39,364 bases of DNA from the NCBI GenBank assembly GCA_035476855.1, contig DATILC010000235.1, forward strand, positions 1 through 39,364. The letters are read 5' to 3'. Both the position numbers and the translations under genes were made by a program. The DNA comes from Solimonas_A sp035476855. GTDB lineage: Bacteria > Pseudomonadota > Gammaproteobacteria > Nevskiales > Nevskiaceae. The notes beneath the pieces are model-generated. The model saw only the letters and a list, made by a program, of their open reading frames with translations. It was not told the origin of the DNA and did not search any database. Below, in pieces: positions 31,216-38,817 of the stretch; positions within the stretch are counted from its first letter, which is position 1, and each line of letters starts with the position of its first letter.

Positions 31216-32534
31216 AGCTGCTTCACCAGCACCTTGGAATTGCGCTGCCAGTTGTACAGCTGCTGGCGCTGCATCGGCAGGGCATCGATGCCGGTCTCGA
31301 CGAAGCCGCGCTCGATGAACCAGTGCGGCGAATGCGTGGTCAGGCTGAACAGCTTCTTCAGGCCCAGCCGCCGTGCCTCGCTCTCGACGCGCTTGAGCAG
31401 GGCCGCGGCGTGGCCGTTGCGCTGGTAGTCCGGGTGCACCGCGACGCAGGCGAGCTCGCCCATGCCGTCGGTGGCATAGGGGAACAGCGCGCAGCAGGCG
31501 ATCGCCAGGCCGTCGCGGACGATGACGTTGAAGTGCTGGATGTCGAGTTCCAGCTGCTCGCGCGAGCGCGCCACCAGCACGCCGCGCTGCTCCAGCGGCT
31601 GGATCAGCTGGACGATGCCGCCGACGTCCTCGATGCTGGCGTCGCGGATCGCCTCGTAGTCGGCATCGGCATAGAGCATCAGGCCCTCGCCGTCGCGGGT
31701 GTAGAGCTCGCGCAGCAGCGCACCGTCGACGCTGGCGCCGATCAGGTGCACGCGCTGGACGCCGCCGCGGCCGGCGTCGATCGCCGACTGCAGGTAGGCG
31801 CGGTCTTCTTCGCTGACGTGGCTGGCCTGCGCCAGCAGCGCCTCGGCGCTGGCCAGCGACAACTGCCCGGCATCGCCGGTGTCATCGGCCAGCTGCCACT
31901 GGTTGGGATCGGAGGACAGCACGAACACCAGCTTGTCGGCCTTCAGTGCTGCAGCCGCGGCGGTCGCCACGTCCTTGGCGCGCAGGTTGAAGATCTCGCC
32001 GGTCGGCGAGTAGCCCACTGCGGACAGCAGGGCGATGCGGCCCTGCTCCAGCACCTGGCGCAGGGTGTCGACGTCGACGCGCCGCACTTCGCCGGTGAAC
32101 TGGAAGTCGACGCCATCGCGCACGCCGACCGGCCGCGCGGTGATCCAGTTGCCGCTGGCGACCTTGATGCGGGCGCCGCCCATCGGCGTGCTGGCCAGCG
32201 AGGTCGACAGCCGCGCCTCGATGTCCATGCGCAGGCTGCCGACGGCGGCCTTGACCCCGTCCAGGGTGGCGCGATCGGTGATGCGCAGGCCGCCGGAATA
32301 GCTCGGCGTCAGGCCGCGCAGGGCCAGCTGCTGGTTGATCTGCGGCCGCGCGCCATGCACCAGCACCAGCTTCACGCCGAGGCTGTGCAGCAGGCCGATG
32401 TCGTAAAGCAATTGGTCGAAATCCGCCCGCTCGGCTGCCTCGCCCTCGAAGGCGATCACGAATACGCGGCCGTGGTGCGCATGCACATAGGGCGCACAAC
32501 CGCGTAAAGCAGCAACAAAATCAGCGGGATTCAT
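31212..32534 (-). CDS. argA: N-acetylglutamate synthase ArgA (amino-acid kinase + GNAT domains)
   Basis: The product is 440 residues from ATG 32534; the frame is open six codons further but a TATAAT box lies in that stretch. The N-terminal amino-acid-kinase-like domain (VKLVLVHGARPQINQQL, SYSGGLRITD, IALLSAVGYSPTGE) is the arginine-binding regulatory part. The C-terminal GNAT acetyltransferase domain has ELACVAVHPDYQRNGHAAALL and FSLTTHSPHWFIERGF. It makes N-acetylglutamate, the first step of arginine synthesis, and is normally feedback-inhibited by arginine. It heads the tight minus-strand operon. Confidence 0.94.
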   Translation of the reverse strand: MNPADFVAALRGCAPYVHAHHGRVFVIAFEGEAAERADFDQLLYDIGLLHSLGVKLVLVHGARPQINQQLALRGLTPSYSGGLRITDRATLDGVKAAVGSLRMDIEARLSTSLASTPMGGARIKVASGNWITARPVGVRDGVDFQFTGEVRRVDVDTLRQVLEQGRIALLSAVGYSPTGEIFNLRAKDVATAAAAALKADKLVFVLSSDPNQWQLADDTGDAGQLSLASAEALLAQASHVSEEDRAYLQSAIDAGRGGVQRVHLIGASVDGALLRELYTRDGEGLMLYADADYEAIRDASIEDVGGIVQLIQPLEQRGVLVARSREQLELDIQHFNVIVRDGLAIACCALFPYATDGMGELACVAVHPDYQRNGHAAALLKRVESEARRLGLKKLFSLTTHSPHWFIERGFVETGIDALPMQRQQLYNWQRNSKVLVKQL

Positions 32535-32540
32535 GCGGAA

Positions 32541-32546
32541 ATTATA
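32541..32546 (-). promoter_or_regulatory. -10 box (TATAAT) 6 bases before the argA ATG
   Basis: On the minus strand a perfect TATAAT ends 6 bases before ATG 32534, so transcription would begin at or very near the start codon, giving a leaderless mRNA. No Shine-Dalgarno sequence exists upstream, which agrees. A -35 element is not obvious. Confidence 0.55.
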
Positions 32547-32572
32547 GTGCATTCGGGGATTTTGGCCGGCCT

Positions 32573-32633
32573 AGGGCCTGTTAACGCTACCGCGGTCGCC
32601 GTCGCAGCGATCGCGGTAGCGTTAACAGGCCCT
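32573..32633. repeat. 27-bp-stem palindrome (REP/MITE-like element)
   Basis: The left arm (32573-32599) begins AGGGCCTGTTAACGCTACC. The right arm (32607-32633) is its reverse complement with a single G/A difference, and the loop is 7 bases (32600-32606). It lies between divergent argA and the secreted-protein gene, where a terminator has no obvious use. It has the look of an interspersed palindromic repeat or tiny miniature element. Neither gene reads into it. Confidence 0.7.
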
Positions 32634-32689
32634 CGGCCGCAGGCCGCCCGCCGATGCTATAAATCCGCCCAGGGAAGCGGGGAAAACCG

Positions 32690-33400
32690 ATGAAATACGG
32701 GCGGATTCTGTCGGGAATGCTGCTGGCGCTGGTCTGTGGCGCGGGCTGGGCCGGGGCCAATGGCCTGGTCGGCAGCTGGCAGGGCAGCATGAACGGCCAG
32801 CCGGTGAGCCTGGAACTGCGCGCCGACAACACCGGCAGCTTCAACGGCCAGGCCCTCAACTGGCAGACCCTCGGCGGCACCCTGCTGCTGGAGCAGAACG
32901 GCGACGTCATGCCCTATGCCTACGAGCTGCAGGGTTCGCAGCTGACCGTCGGTGGCGGCGACCTCGGTGCGCCGGTGCAACTGCAGCGCGGCCAGGCGGG
33001 CAGGGCGACAGCAGCGAAGCGGCCCAGCCCCAGCGCTTCCGCCGCCGGGGTACGGCCCGAGTTGGCCGGCCACTGGTGCTACGTCTCCAGCTTCAGTGCC
33101 GTGTCCGGTGGCGGCAGCCAGACCAGCCGCTGCTTCCAGCTCGGCCCGGACGGCCGCTACAGCTACCAGAGCGAGGGCAGCATGAGCGCCTATGCGCCGG
33201 GGGCCTGGGGCGGCACCAGCTCGTCGTCCTCGGACAGCGGGCGCTGGAGCGCGACCGCCAACAGCATCACCGCGAACTCCGACAACGGCGGCAGCACCAG
33301 CTACCCGATGGAGTTGCGCAACCATCCGAAGACCCGCGATCCGATGATCTGCCTCGACGGCGATTGCTACGTCACGCAGCGCCAGAAGGCCTCCTGGTAG
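32690..33400 (+). CDS. hypothetical secreted protein, Ser/Gly-rich
   Basis: The product is 236 residues. The start ATG 32690 has GGGGAAAA upstream, and TATAAA at 32658-32663 may be its -10 box. A signal peptide (ILSGMLLALVCGAGWAGA) is followed by a small beta domain: LVGSWQGSMNGQPVSLELR, with LEQNGDVMPYAYEL, resembling lipocalin-like or DUF-type single-sheet domains. A Ser/Ala linker follows (about residues 105-122). The second domain starts LAGHWCYVSSFS and has Cys residues (HWCY, SRCF, MICLDGDCY) that could form disulfides, plus a Ser-rich loop. The two halves both open with L-x-G-x-W, so they may be diverged repeats of one domain. No function is recognisable. Confidence 0.7.
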   Translation: MKYGRILSGMLLALVCGAGWAGANGLVGSWQGSMNGQPVSLELRADNTGSFNGQALNWQTLGGTLLLEQNGDVMPYAYELQGSQLTVGGGDLGAPVQLQRGQAGRATAAKRPSPSASAAGVRPELAGHWCYVSSFSAVSGGGSQTSRCFQLGPDGRYSYQSEGSMSAYAPGAWGGTSSSSSDSGRWSATANSITANSDNGGSTSYPMELRNHPKTRDPMICLDGDCYVTQRQKASW

Positions 33401-33422
33401 GGGCTGCCGCGGTCCGCCCCGC

Positions 33423-33428
33423 TATAAT
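33423..33428 (+). promoter_or_regulatory. -10 box (TATAAT) 6 bases before the ygfB ATG
   Basis: A perfect TATAAT at 33423-33428 ends 6 bases before ATG 33435, the same geometry as at argA. Transcription from it would start at the A of ATG, giving a leaderless ygfB-pepP-ubi operon mRNA. The 6-base spacer CGGCGG is not a usual ribosome-binding site. Confidence 0.5.
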
Positions 33429-33434
33429 CGGCGG

Positions 33435-34010
33435 ATGCAAAGCTCTGTAAGTTACGAAGAACTGTCCGCCGCGCTGACGCGCATCGGCTACAGCGAGGAA
33501 CCGGCGGAATACCACGGCACGCTCTGCGGCGCGCTGTGCGTGAAACGGCCGGAGGAAATCAACCTGCTGCAGTTGCTCGACGTCGGCAGCGAAGACCTGC
33601 CGCCGCTGCGGCCGGATGCGGATGCGCAGATGGCCCTGCGCCGGGTCTGCGCCGAAGCGCTCAACATGCTGCAGCACGAAGACATGGGTTTCGAGCCGCT
33701 GCTGCCGGACGACGACTCGGCGCTGGGGTCGCGGGTGCTGGCCCTGGCCTCCTGGTGCGAGGGCTTCCTGTTCGGCCTCGCCAGCCGCCCCGGCCTGGAC
33801 CTGAAGAACTGCTCGGAGGAGGTGCGCGAGGTGGTCCGCGACTTCACCCAGTTCACCCAGGCCTCGCTGGGCGACAACGAGGACATGGAACTGGAAGAGG
33901 GCGCCTACGTCGAACTGGTGGAGTACATCCGCGTCGGCGCGCAGCTGGTGTTCATGGAGTTCCGCCCCAGACCTGTCCCCGATCCCTCCGAATCCAGGCA
34001 TCTGCACTGA
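33435..34010 (+). CDS. ygfB: YgfB/UPF0149 family protein
   Basis: This 191-residue acidic, all-helical protein belongs to the UPF0149/YgfB family. Recognisable parts are SYEELSAALTRIG, EYHGTLCGALC near residue 25, and SWCEGFLFGLASR near 107. EVREVVRDFTQFTQ follows, then the acidic DNEDMELEEGAYVELVEYIRVGAQLVF end. It is the first gene of a ygfB-pepP-ubiH-ubiI operon, the same order as in Escherichia coli. In Pseudomonas YgfB affects beta-lactamase gene expression; its general biochemical role is unclear. The zapA/6S RNA neighbours seen in enterics are absent here. Confidence 0.92.
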   Translation: MQSSVSYEELSAALTRIGYSEEPAEYHGTLCGALCVKRPEEINLLQLLDVGSEDLPPLRPDADAQMALRRVCAEALNMLQHEDMGFEPLLPDDDSALGSRVLALASWCEGFLFGLASRPGLDLKNCSEEVREVVRDFTQFTQASLGDNEDMELEEGAYVELVEYIRVGAQLVFMEFRPRPVPDPSESRHLH

Positions 34011-34014
34011 CTAA

Positions 34015-35337
34015 ATGAAACCGAACGCCAAGGCGCTGAAGGAATACGCCGGCCGCCGTGCGCGGCTTATGAAGCGGATGGGCCGCGGTACCGTGGCCAT
34101 CCTGCCCGGTGCGCGCGAGGTGACGCGTTCGCGCGATACCCATTTCCCGTTCCGCCAGGACAGCGACTTCCGCTACCTGACCGGCTTCCTTGAGCCCGAT
34201 TCGATCGCGGTGCTGGCGCCGGGCCGCAAGGGCGGCGAGTTCGTGCTGTTCGTGCGGTCGCGCAATCCCGAGCGCGAGATCTGGGACGGCCGCCGCGCCG
34301 GTCCGGAGGGCGTGGTGAAGGACTACGGCGCCGACCAGGCTTTCCCGATCGAGGAGTTTGCAGCGCAGTTGCCGGCGCTGCTCGGTGGCCGCTCGCGGTT
34401 GTTCTACAACCTCGGCGAGCATCCGGCGCTGGATCCGCAGATCACTGCCTGCGTGCGCGAGATCCGCGAGGTGTCGCGCCGCGGCGCTGCTGCGCCGACC
34501 GAGTTCGTCGCGCTGGAAGGCACGCTGCACGAGATGCGCCTGACCAAGACGCCGGCCGAGATCGCGGTGCTGCGGCGCGCCGCCGAGCTCAGCGCCGAGG
34601 CGCATTGCCAGGCGATGCGCGCGACCCGGCCCGGCAAGTACGAATGGCAGATCGCCGCCGAGATCCACGCCCACTTCGCGCACCACCACATGGAGCCGGG
34701 CTACGGCACCATCGTCGGCGGCGGCGAGAACAGCTGCATCCTGCACTACGTCGAGAACAACGCGCAGCTGAAGGACGGCGACCTGCTGCTGATCGACGCC
34801 GGCGGCGAGCTGGCCGGCTACACCGCCGACATCACCCGCACCTTCCCGGTCAACGGCAAGTTCAGCAAGGCCCAGCAGGCGGTCTACGAGGTGGTGCTGG
34901 CGGCGAACATCGCCTCGATCAAGGCGATGCAGCCGGGCGCGTCCTCGGGCAAGCCGCATGAGGTGGCAACACGCATCCTCGCCGAGGGCATGGTCGCCCT
35001 GGGGCTGCTCAAGGGCAATCCGAAGCAGCTGATCGCCGACGGCAAGCACCGCCAGTTCTTCATGCACGGCACCGGCCACTGGCTGGGCATGGATGTACAT
35101 GACGTCGGCCGCTACCGCTTCGATGGCCTGCCGCGCGAGTTCGAGCCGGGCATGGTGATGACCGCCGAGCCGGGCCTGTACATCGCGCCGGGTACCAAGG
35201 GCGTTGACGAGAAGTACTGGGGCATCGGCATCCGCATCGAGGACGACGTGCTGGTCAGCGAAAAAGGCCCCGAGGTGCTGACTGTGGGCGTGCCGAAGAC
35301 GGTGCGCGAGATTGAAGCCTTGATGCAGCAGGGATGA
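34015..35337 (+). CDS. pepP: Xaa-Pro aminopeptidase PepP
   Basis: This 440-residue, M24-family metallopeptidase removes N-terminal residues preceding proline. The N-terminal creatinase-like domain contains FPFRQDSDFRYLTGF, typical of aminopeptidase P. The C-terminal pita-bread domain supplies the two-metal site: LIDAGGE, TADITRTF, MHGTGHWLGMDVHD, MTAEPGLY and RIEDDVLV, with the usual Asp, Asp, His, Glu, Glu ligands. It starts 4 bases after ygfB. The ATGA at its stop also opens the short remnant frame described next. Confidence 0.95.
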   Translation: MKPNAKALKEYAGRRARLMKRMGRGTVAILPGAREVTRSRDTHFPFRQDSDFRYLTGFLEPDSIAVLAPGRKGGEFVLFVRSRNPEREIWDGRRAGPEGVVKDYGADQAFPIEEFAAQLPALLGGRSRLFYNLGEHPALDPQITACVREIREVSRRGAAAPTEFVALEGTLHEMRLTKTPAEIAVLRRAAELSAEAHCQAMRATRPGKYEWQIAAEIHAHFAHHHMEPGYGTIVGGGENSCILHYVENNAQLKDGDLLLIDAGGELAGYTADITRTFPVNGKFSKAQQAVYEVVLAANIASIKAMQPGASSGKPHEVATRILAEGMVALGLLKGNPKQLIADGKHRQFFMHGTGHWLGMDVHDVGRYRFDGLPREFEPGMVMTAEPGLYIAPGTKGVDEKYWGIGIRIEDDVLVSEKGPEVLTVGVPKTVREIEALMQQG

Positions 35338-35477
35338 GCGACGCGCAGTCCTTCGATGTGGTGATCGTCGGCGGCGGGCGAGCCGGGCCAGGCGAATGTC
35401 CAGTGGACATTCGCCCCGGCGAGCGCCCGGCCATGGATGGCCGGGCAGGACTGCAGCGCCATGGATGGCACAGGTGA
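35334..35477 (+). pseudogene. 47-codon remnant frame carrying a fossil ubiH N-terminus
   Basis: ATG 35334 overlaps the pepP stop (ATGA), as an operon gene start would. It encodes MSDAQSFDVVIVGGG, the opening of a UbiH-type flavoprotein. The frame then runs into a palindromic element and ends at TGA 35475-35477, 6 bases before the present ubiH ATG and in the same frame. The intact gene repeats FDVAIVGGG with different codons. It is best explained as the ancestral ubiH start, separated from the gene by the element and replaced by a second start. It may now act as a coupling leader peptide. Confidence 0.6.
35391..35469. repeat. palindromic repeat cluster between pepP and ubiH
   Basis: Three dyads lie in a row. 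The first is GGCGAATGTCCA-G-TGGACATTCGCC (arms 35391-35402 and 35404-35415, perfect). The second is GCCCGGCCAT-GG-ATGGCCGGGC (35425-35434 and 35437-35446, perfect). The third is GCCAT-GG-ATGGC (35458-35469). The core GCCATGGATGGC occurs in both the second and third, 28 bases apart. This is an interspersed-repeat-like element and no transposase is nearby. It interrupts an otherwise tightly packed operon. Confidence 0.7.
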
Positions 35478-35483
35478 CGGGAC

Positions 35484-36671
35484 ATGGAACAATTTGACGT
35501 TGCTATCGTCGGTGGTGGTTTAGTAGGCGCCAGCCTGGCACTGGCCCTGTCCGGCGGTCGCCATCGCGTCGCCCTGGTCGAGGCCGCCGCGCCGCCGGCC
35601 GCTGCGCCGTCCTGGGACGAGCGCTGCATCGCACTGAACCACGCCAGCCACAGCATCTTCGCTGCGCTGGGCGTCTGGGACGAACTCGCTCCCGCCGCCG
35701 AACCGATCATCTCGACCCATATATCCGAGCGCGGCCGCTTCGGTGTGGCGCGCTTCACCGCCGCCGAGGCCGGCCTGCCGGCGCTGGGCCACAACATTCC
35801 GGTGCGTCATCTCGGCAGCGTGCTGTGGCAGCGTGCGCAGGCCAGCGGCACCACGCTGTTCTGCCCGGCGCGGCTGGCCTCGTTGCAGTTGCAGGGCGAT
35901 CGCGTTCGCCTGCAGCTGGAAGGGGGCGCAGAGCTGTCGGCGCGGCTGGTGGTGGCTGCGGACGGCGCGATGTCGGCGGTGCGCGGCATGCTCGGCATCG
36001 GCCACGAGCAGCGCGACTACGAGCAGTCCGCCATCGTCACCGCGCTGCGCCTGGCACGCCCGCATGCCGGCTGCGCTTATGAGCGCTTCACGCCGGATGG
36101 CCCGATCGCCGTGCTGCCCAAGCCCGACAACGCCTGCTCGCTGGTCTGGACCGTGCCGGCAGGGCAGGTACAGGCGATGCTCGACTGCAGCGACGAGGAA
36201 TTCCTCGCGCAGGCGCAGGACACCTTTGGCGAGCGGCTCGGCCGTTTCACCGTGCTGGGCCGGCGCAATGCGCATCCGCTGTCGCGGGTGCTGAGCGAGC
36301 GCCTGACGGTGCCGCGCGTGCTGTTTGCCGGCAACGCGGCGCAGTCGCTGCACCCGGTTGCCGCGCAGGGCTTCAACCTCGGTCTGCGTGATGTCGCCGC
36401 GGTGGCGGAGGCGCTGCAGTCCGCTGACGATGCCGGCGCCCCGGAGCTGCTGCGTGCCTATGAGCAGGCGCGACAGGCCGACCGCGAGCGTGTTGCCCAG
36501 TTCACCGACCGGCTGGTGCGCACCTTCTCCAACCGACTGCCGGGCTTCGCCGCACTGCGCCACCTGGGCCTGCTGGCGATGGACCTGACGCCGCCGCTGA
36601 AGCAGGCGGTGCTGTGGCAGAACCTCGGCTACGGCAGCGCGCCGCAGCTGGCGCGGGACGGGCTGAAATGA
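35484..36671 (+). CDS. ubiH: UbiH-type FAD monooxygenase (ubiquinone biosynthesis)
   Basis: This 395-residue flavin monooxygenase hydroxylates the ubiquinone ring precursor. It begins with FAD-binding MEQFDVAIVGGGLVGASLA. The family's ERCIALNHAS is near residue 46, LVVAADGAMSAVR (NADPH/FAD DG motif) near 155, and LFAGNAAQSLHPVAAQGFNLG, with the GD-type FAD motif as GN, follows near 280. The AGNAAQ/LHP form and the ISERGRFG motif match UbiH better than UbiF or UbiI. AGGTGACGGG stands before ATG 35484. It overlaps the next gene by 4 bases. The upstream element described above has altered its start. Confidence 0.9.
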   Translation: MEQFDVAIVGGGLVGASLALALSGGRHRVALVEAAAPPAAAPSWDERCIALNHASHSIFAALGVWDELAPAAEPIISTHISERGRFGVARFTAAEAGLPALGHNIPVRHLGSVLWQRAQASGTTLFCPARLASLQLQGDRVRLQLEGGAELSARLVVAADGAMSAVRGMLGIGHEQRDYEQSAIVTALRLARPHAGCAYERFTPDGPIAVLPKPDNACSLVWTVPAGQVQAMLDCSDEEFLAQAQDTFGERLGRFTVLGRRNAHPLSRVLSERLTVPRVLFAGNAAQSLHPVAAQGFNLGLRDVAAVAEALQSADDAGAPELLRAYEQARQADRERVAQFTDRLVRTFSNRLPGFAALRHLGLLAMDLTPPLKQAVLWQNLGYGSAPQLARDGLK

Positions 36672-37828
36672 TCCGCCACGAAATCCTGGTTGCCGGCGGC
36701 GGGTTAGTCGGCGCGGCCATTCTCTGCGCGCTGCAGCAGGCTGGATTCGACGCCGCCCTGGTCGAGCGTGGCGGTCGTCCGAAGCCTTTCGATCCGGCCG
36801 TGGACGACCTGCGCGTGTATGCGCTGTCGCCGGCCTCGGTGCGCTGGCTCGACGCCCTCGGTGTCTGGCCACAGGTCGCGGCGCAGCGCGCCGGCCCCTA
36901 CCGGCGCATGCAGGTCTGGTCGGAGGATCCGGGCGCGGCACTGGTGTTCGACGCGGCCGACCTGCGCCTCGCGGCACTGGGCCATATCGTCGAGAACAGC
37001 CTGCTGCAGGATGCGCTGTGGCGCCGGCTCGATTCGCAGCGCCTCTACACCGGCGCCGAGGTCGAGGCGCTGGAACTGGATGACGAGGGCGCGCGGCTGG
37101 GCCTGGCTGACGGCCGCCAGCTGCAGTGCCGCCTGCTGATCGCCGCCGACGGTGCCGACTCGCGCCTGCGCGACCTGGCCGGCATCGAGACGCTGGGCTG
37201 GGGTTACCCGCAGCGCGCGATCGTCGCCCATGTGCAGACCGAGCGGCCGCACCAGGACACCGCGCTGCAGCGTTTCCTGCGCAGCGGGCCGCTGGCCTTC
37301 CTGCCGCTGGCCGACGGCCGCTCCTCGATCGTCTGGTCCAGCACCGAGGCCGAGCGCCTGCTGGCGTTGGACGAGACGGCCTTCCTGCTCGAACTGGCGG
37401 CTGCCATCCAGTACGAGCGCGGTGCGATCCTCGCGAGCACGGCCCGCGTCAGCTTCCCGCTGCGCCTGAGCCATGCGCAGGACTACGTGCGCGCCAGCTT
37501 CGCGCTGGCCGGCGACGCCGCGCACAGCGTGCATCCGCTGGCGGGGCAGGGCGTCAACCTCGGCTTTGCCGACGGCATCGCGCTGGTGCAGGTGCTGGAG
37601 GCGGCGCGTGAAGCCGGTCGCGACTTTGGCAGCCTGCGCACGCTGAAGCGCTATGAGCGTCGCCGCAAGCCCGACAACCTCGACATGCTGGCGGTCACCG
37701 ACGGCCTGTCGCGGGCCTTCCACCTTGACCTGCCCGGCTGGGAACTGCTGCGCGATACCGGCATGCAGGCGGTGCAGCGGCTGCAGCCGCTGAAGGCTTT
37801 CCTCGCGCGCCAGGCGGCCGGGCTGTAG
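36668..37828 (+). CDS. ubiI: UbiI/UbiF/VisC-type FAD monooxygenase (ubiquinone biosynthesis)
   Basis: This 386-residue paralog of UbiH starts at ATG 36668 inside the ubiH stop (ATGA). It has the FAD motif ILVAGGGLVGAAI, LRVYALSPASVRWLDALGVW, LGHIVENSLLQDALW and LLIAADGADSRLRDLAG. The second FAD motif FALAGDAAHSVHPLAGQGVNLGF follows, then the family-typical tail RYERRRKPDN. Operon position (ygfB-pepP-ubiH-this gene) matches E. coli ubiI (C5 hydroxylation of the ring). UbiF-like activity cannot be excluded from sequence. A terminator follows 33 bases after the stop. Confidence 0.88.
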   Translation: MIRHEILVAGGGLVGAAILCALQQAGFDAALVERGGRPKPFDPAVDDLRVYALSPASVRWLDALGVWPQVAAQRAGPYRRMQVWSEDPGAALVFDAADLRLAALGHIVENSLLQDALWRRLDSQRLYTGAEVEALELDDEGARLGLADGRQLQCRLLIAADGADSRLRDLAGIETLGWGYPQRAIVAHVQTERPHQDTALQRFLRSGPLAFLPLADGRSSIVWSSTEAERLLALDETAFLLELAAAIQYERGAILASTARVSFPLRLSHAQDYVRASFALAGDAAHSVHPLAGQGVNLGFADGIALVQVLEAAREAGRDFGSLRTLKRYERRRKPDNLDMLAVTDGLSRAFHLDLPGWELLRDTGMQAVQRLQPLKAFLARQAAGL

Positions 37829-37861
37829 TCGGACCGACCGCAGTTTCGGCCGTGCAAGAAA

Positions 37862-37883
37862 AAACCCCGCCGCAGCGGGGTTT
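37862..37883. terminator. bidirectional intrinsic terminator
   Basis: AAACCCCGC (37862-37870) pairs with GCGGGGTTT (37875-37883) around CGCA. An A-run precedes it, giving a T-run on the minus strand, and TTT follows on the plus strand. It lies between the convergent ubiI-type and FecR-domain genes and can end both transcripts. Confidence 0.85.
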
Positions 37884-37913
37884 CGGCACAACAGCTTCTG
37901 TGGACCGGCAGGC

Positions 37914-38804
37914 TTACTGGCAGAGGCCGGTCGGGTTCGGGATCGGATCGACCTTGAGGAAGCGCGGCTCGAAGGGCAGGTAGATCTGGGTGCCGTCCGG
38001 CAGGTTGATCAGGTACTGGTTCTCGGTCAGCGACGCTTCCTTGCCGGCCATGTTCAGCACCGCCACGCCACCGCTGATCACGCCCACGATCAGGCCGCCA
38101 TCGATCGGGCTGCCCTCGGGGACATTGTTGTCGATGATCGGGTCGTTCATGCAGGCGGCGTCGCAGAGCACCAGCAGGTAGTCGGTGCCGCGGATACCGA
38201 TGGTGGCCACCGGCGTGCTGACGCGGTACTCATTGCGATCGACCTTGCCGATCAGGCCCGACACCGCGCGGAAACCACCCTTCAACAGTTTGAAGAAGGC
38301 GCGCGAGCCCGGAGGAGCCCCTGCGGCGACAGGCGATGCCGCCGGCGCCACTGCGACCGGCGCAGGCTCCGGGGTCGGAGCGGGTGCCGGCGGTTCGGCC
38401 TTGGCGACTGGCGCCTTGCCCTTGGCCGGCTTGCCTTTGGTGGCCGGCTTCGAGGGCGCCGGGGCAGGCTTCTTCAGGATGGGCTTCGGCGCCTCCGCGG
38501 GCTGCAACTCGGCGCCGACCAGTCGGTATTCCTCGATCTGGAAGCGCGTGTTCGGTCGCAGCAGGATGAAACTGCCATCGGCGAACTTGATGTTGATGTA
38601 GCTGTTGGCGGCCGAGCTGATCACCTCGCCGGTGAAGACCTGGTCGCCCCGGTCGAGGTCGCGGATGGTGCCGCTGGCGGGATTGGTGGCGGTGCCCCGG
38701 CCGGTGACCAGGGCGATCTCGCCGGCGCTGCTGGCGCTCCAGGCGGAGGGCGCCAGTGCCAGCAGGCCAAGGGCAGCGAGCGTGCGGATCATGGACATGC
38801 GCAT
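37914..38804 (-). CDS. exported FecR-domain protein
   Basis: The product is 296 residues. ATG 38804 has GGAG 8 bases upstream. A signal peptide (IRTLAALGLLALAPSAWSA) is followed by a FecR domain: GEIALVTGRGTATN, DLDRGDQVFTGEVISS and NSYINIKFADGSFILLRPNT with RFQIEEYRL. This is the periplasmic small-sheet fold also found outside iron sensing. Residues about 103-175 form a Lys/Pro/Ala-rich linker (KPAPAPSKPATKGKPAKGK). The C-terminal part has TPVATIGIRGTDYLLVLC and paired cysteines. It lacks the sigma-regulator inner-membrane topology of true FecR. It follows the polyproline gene by 13 bases, so they are probably functional partners, perhaps in surface display or secretion. Confidence 0.85.
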   Translation of the reverse strand: MRMSMIRTLAALGLLALAPSAWSASSAGEIALVTGRGTATNPASGTIRDLDRGDQVFTGEVISSAANSYINIKFADGSFILLRPNTRFQIEEYRLVGAELQPAEAPKPILKKPAPAPSKPATKGKPAKGKAPVAKAEPPAPAPTPEPAPVAVAPAASPVAAGAPPGSRAFFKLLKGGFRAVSGLIGKVDRNEYRVSTPVATIGIRGTDYLLVLCDAACMNDPIIDNNVPEGSPIDGGLIVGVISGGVAVLNMAGKEASLTENQYLINLPDGTQIYLPFEPRFLKVDPIPNPTGLCQ

Positions 38805-38817
38805 GGAAAGCTCCAGG

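Noticed and set aside
35391..35446. The palindromes after pepP as an intrinsic terminator
   Set aside because: No T-run follows, and ubiH-ubiI downstream have no other visible promoter. A repeat element explains the spaced, duplicated dyad cores better.
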